A DNA stretch of 30,265 nt, from positions 1-30,265 of the IMG/VR virus record IMGVR_UViG_3300042317_002092. One strand, written 5' to 3'. This DNA is from a virus. The position numbers were made by a program, and so were the translations under genes. Shown one piece after another: positions 28,406-30,265 of the stretch. A model generated the notes under the pieces. It was not told the origin of the DNA. It saw only the letters and a program-made list of their open reading frames with translations, and searched no databases. The stretch's first letter is position 1. Each line of letters begins with the position of its first letter.

Positions 28406-28778
28406 CACCATCTCCCCCTGTTTCCTGCTTGATACTGATACTTTCTTCATCCCTGTCCTTGTCTCGCTCTATCAGCATAGCATCGGCAATGGCGTAAGCG
28501 TCCCATGCTAAGCGACCTGCAATTGACAAGCTTTTCAAGTCGCTATCTGAACCCCATCCCATCGCCATTGCGTCTGCTGCCAAACTAGAGAAATTGCGCT
28601 CTTTTGATTCTTGCTTTTTGCACCCAGAGCCATCAAACACAATATATGCTTTGATCAAGCTTTGCATTGCGCCAATTGCAATTCGATCCCGCAAGTCTTT
28701 TGCGGCAGCAATCCCTCTCTCTTTTGAAGCTTGCTCGAAAGCTTGCTGCCATGCTTCGCACTCATTTGTTGTATCCAT
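28371..28778 (-). CDS. Hypothetical helical protein
   Basis: A 135-residue helical protein starting MDTTNECEAWQQAFEQAS after GGAGATTTGACG. Long Ala-rich helices and a charged, disordered C-terminus (IKQETGGDGDAKATKE). I do not recognise it. It sits between the primase-like gene and the HNH gene, so it may belong to DNA metabolism. Confidence 0.65.
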   Translation of the reverse strand: MDTTNECEAWQQAFEQASKERGIAAAKDLRDRIAIGAMQSLIKAYIVFDGSGCKKQESKERNFSSLAADAMAMGWGSDSDLKSLSIAGRLAWDAYAIADAMLIERDKDRDEESISIKQETGGDGDAKATKETAGS

Positions 28779-28792
28779 CGTCAAATCTCCAA

Positions 28793-29659
28793 TTAAAACA
28801 GTTCAACCAAATCCAACCACAGACCACCTGCGGTTAGCAACTCCCTCATATCCTTGTGCGGCTTCGGGACCATCACCCATCGGGTGTTGAGTTCCGAAGC
28901 CACCTTCTTCGCGCCGAACAGTCCAGGCCAGCAGAACGCGCACCCTCGGCAGTTCAACGTACAGCTCGGCACGCGCCCTCGTTTCTCAGGCACTTCGTCA
29001 CGCTCACCAACTACGATCACTCGCTTGTCTGGACAGCATTGCTTGACCATCCTTCGAACGTACTCGCCACCGTGGGTGTTCGATGCTCGACCAATTGCGC
29101 AAAGTCCTGCCGACTCGCAAGCCGCAACGTCCGATCCCCCCTCAACGACCCAAAGCGGACCAGGACGGCTGAACCACTCCGAGGTATAGAATACGCCAGT
29201 GGAACCTCCCTCGTTGGTACGCTTGGCACCATCGACGTACCTGCGAACGTAACCGATACAACGTCCGTTGTGGTCGCGACTCGGCCAACTTGAGAACTCT
29301 GCGCCGTTCCATTCGTCCCATCCAATGCCAACTCGCATCAATTCAAGCGACTCGACGGATACTGCCAACGTGTCAGCAATGGCGCAACGCTTGTCGTGCG
29401 CCTTCTCATGGTCGAACATCGCTCGGCACTCCCTTGTCCAGTCAGGCTTCTTCAGGACGGTCTTCGTCGGTGAGACTGGCGGCAGCGGGTTGGACAGCAC
29501 ATGGATCCACCCCATGGTCCCGTCTTTCGCCGCGCTTGGCTTGTCCGAATCGACCCGCATACACCGCACAGCAGAGCCGTCTACGGTCCTGGTGCAGTAG
29601 TCAGGCTTGCCGCACACTGGACATGGCTCCCGCCGTGAAACTCGCTTCCATTCGCTCAT
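28793..29659 (-). CDS. Toprim primase-like protein with zinc ribbon
   Basis: A 288-residue protein starting MSEWKRVSRREPCPVCGKPD, after AAGGA. Zinc ribbon: CPVC then YC and RC (about residues 13-33). The Toprim-like domain follows with PLWVVEGGSDVAACESAG (acidic Glu in the first strand) and RVIVVGERDE (the second acidic pair position); a further Cys cluster CTLNCRGCAFC lies near the end. It would make or handle short RNA primers for phage replication; the helicase half of a primase-helicase is absent here. Catalytic competence of the second motif is uncertain. Confidence 0.8.
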   Translation of the reverse strand: MSEWKRVSRREPCPVCGKPDYCTRTVDGSAVRCMRVDSDKPSAAKDGTMGWIHVLSNPLPPVSPTKTVLKKPDWTRECRAMFDHEKAHDKRCAIADTLAVSVESLELMRVGIGWDEWNGAEFSSWPSRDHNGRCIGYVRRYVDGAKRTNEGGSTGVFYTSEWFSRPGPLWVVEGGSDVAACESAGLCAIGRASNTHGGEYVRRMVKQCCPDKRVIVVGERDEVPEKRGRVPSCTLNCRGCAFCWPGLFGAKKVASELNTRWVMVPKPHKDMRELLTAGGLWLDLVELF

Positions 29660-29669
29660 TTGGCTGTCC

Positions 29670-29990
29670 TTACGCAAATCCGTCGTTTTTCTCGACCAGC
29701 ATCCATTGCATGTCGCCGTGTCGCTGATACGTCATGCCGCGTAGAGGACCATAGATCACAATCCTCCAGTCGTGGTCGGGATCCGCTTTGGCAAGTTCCT
29801 CTGCCTCGGCAACGCTCATGCAGTCGTCGTATGAATGCAATCCATCGAACGGTTCCTGCCACACAATCTCTCCGTTCTTGGTTAGCTTCGCATCGCCAAA
29901 CCCAACAGAAATCCTAGCGTCTGCGTGAATTTGTGACGCTGGGTCGCTCCCAATCAAAATCGCTGGTAACAGATAATTTTTTTCGCTCAT
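29670..29990 (-). CDS. Hypothetical protein
   Basis: A 106-residue acidic protein starting MSEKNYLLPAILIGSDPASQ, in the strand-rich form of a small alpha/beta fold (ARISVGFGDAKLTKNGEIVW, DWRIVIYGPLRG). Its ATG overlaps the upstream stop (ATGA). No motif recognised. Confidence 0.6.
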   Translation of the reverse strand: MSEKNYLLPAILIGSDPASQIHADARISVGFGDAKLTKNGEIVWQEPFDGLHSYDDCMSVAEAEELAKADPDHDWRIVIYGPLRGMTYQRHGDMQWMLVEKNDGFA

Positions 29991-30265
29991 TCTATCGCTC
30001 TCAGTTTCACTTCCTTTGAAGCATTGACGCCTATCGTAACTTCCTGTCCCTTAAACCGCACGATCACCAACAGGATTGCTGTCTTCCCACCCATGACGAT
30101 CTCAGCACCAGCAGCCAGCGGTCCGTGTGTTTCGCCGTTGATCGCAAGCCACGCATGCTTGCCGTCGATCACTCGCACCAGCTTTACCGTGTTGACGTAG
30201 CCGAGGTGTTCCATCTCGATCGAATCGCCAGGGTTGCGCTTGCAGATCCAGTAACCGGCGCTCAA
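29987..30265 (-). CDS. CsrA-like protein with two fused units (5' end at window edge)
   Basis: At least 92 residues; the first codon TTG coincides with the right edge, so the true start may be outside. The second half (GAEIVMGGKTAILLVIVRF, then KGQEVTIGVNASKEVKLRA) follows the CsrA plan of G-E-I-x-I-G, strands, then V-x-IG-V-x-A-x-EV. The first half (KRNPGDSIEM, then VKLVRVIDGKHAWLAING) follows the same plan, so I read it as two CsrA units in one chain. CsrA is normally a homodimer of about 60 residues that binds GGA in RNA loops near ribosome sites. The homology is weak and inferred by eye. Confidence 0.5.
   Translation of the reverse strand: MSAGYWICKRNPGDSIEMEHLGYVNTVKLVRVIDGKHAWLAINGETHGPLAAGAEIVMGGKTAILLVIVRFKGQEVTIGVNASKEVKLRAIE

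Overview
The window looks like part of the genome of a tailed double-stranded DNA phage or prophage. A head and DNA-packaging module is transcribed leftward on the minus strand (about 1-9540): large terminase, a small helical protein, portal, a short connector-like protein, a scaffold-like protein, major capsid protein, a jelly-roll-like structural candidate, a subtilisin-family serine protease and one unknown. No tail, lysis or replicative helicase genes are visible, so this is a fragment and the element continues past both edges. The host is probably a planctomycete. That rests on the small secreted Ala/Val/Arg-rich protein with an N-terminal CLGGQC-type motif and on the general look of the small accessory proteins; it is an inference.

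Region by region: 1-9540 is the packaging and head module, with clear intrinsic terminators after the jelly-roll gene and after the capsid gene, and a promoter plus a terminator-like hairpin just ahead of the terminase. At 9631-10313 a divergent promoter drives a small serine recombinase. About 500 nt of gene-free, inverted-repeat-rich DNA follows (10314-10817). From 15289 down to 10818 runs a tightly overlapping minus-strand operon: a zinc-finger protein, a three-part SH3-like protein carrying a stray HNH fragment, a membrane-anchored HNH nuclease, an unknown, a C5 cytosine methyltransferase with a long second reading frame inside it, a phosphoribosyltransferase-like protein with a subtilase-like tail, and an unknown. 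From 15290 to 15650 the minus strand holds two or three tandem tRNA-like folds ending in a T-run. From 15653 to 19300 are small leftward genes, among them a secreted peptide and a stand-alone GGQ release-factor domain.

From a strong promoter at 19640 a rightward operon of small early or accessory genes runs to a terminator at 27180. Its intercistronic spacers are unusual. Four contain the same two-hairpin RNA fold with a covarying loop pairing, one contains a pseudoknot followed by an intrinsic terminator, and one contains a tRNA-like cloverleaf without an anticodon arm. Two genes here are too short for ordinary gene calling: a 48-residue lipoprotein and a 41-residue membrane protein. From 27188 to the right edge a leftward operon resembles a DNA-metabolism module: a Toprim primase-like protein, an HNH nuclease, a small beta-rich protein seen next to replication genes, an HNH/HTH fusion and, at the edge, a protein that reads as two fused CsrA-like units.

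The main candidates for something undescribed are the repeated structured RNA elements and tRNA-like folds between genes, the phosphoribosyltransferase/subtilase-tail gene pair next to the methyltransferase and recombinase, the dual-coding methyltransferase locus, and a shared operator-like palindrome at two distant non-coding regions.
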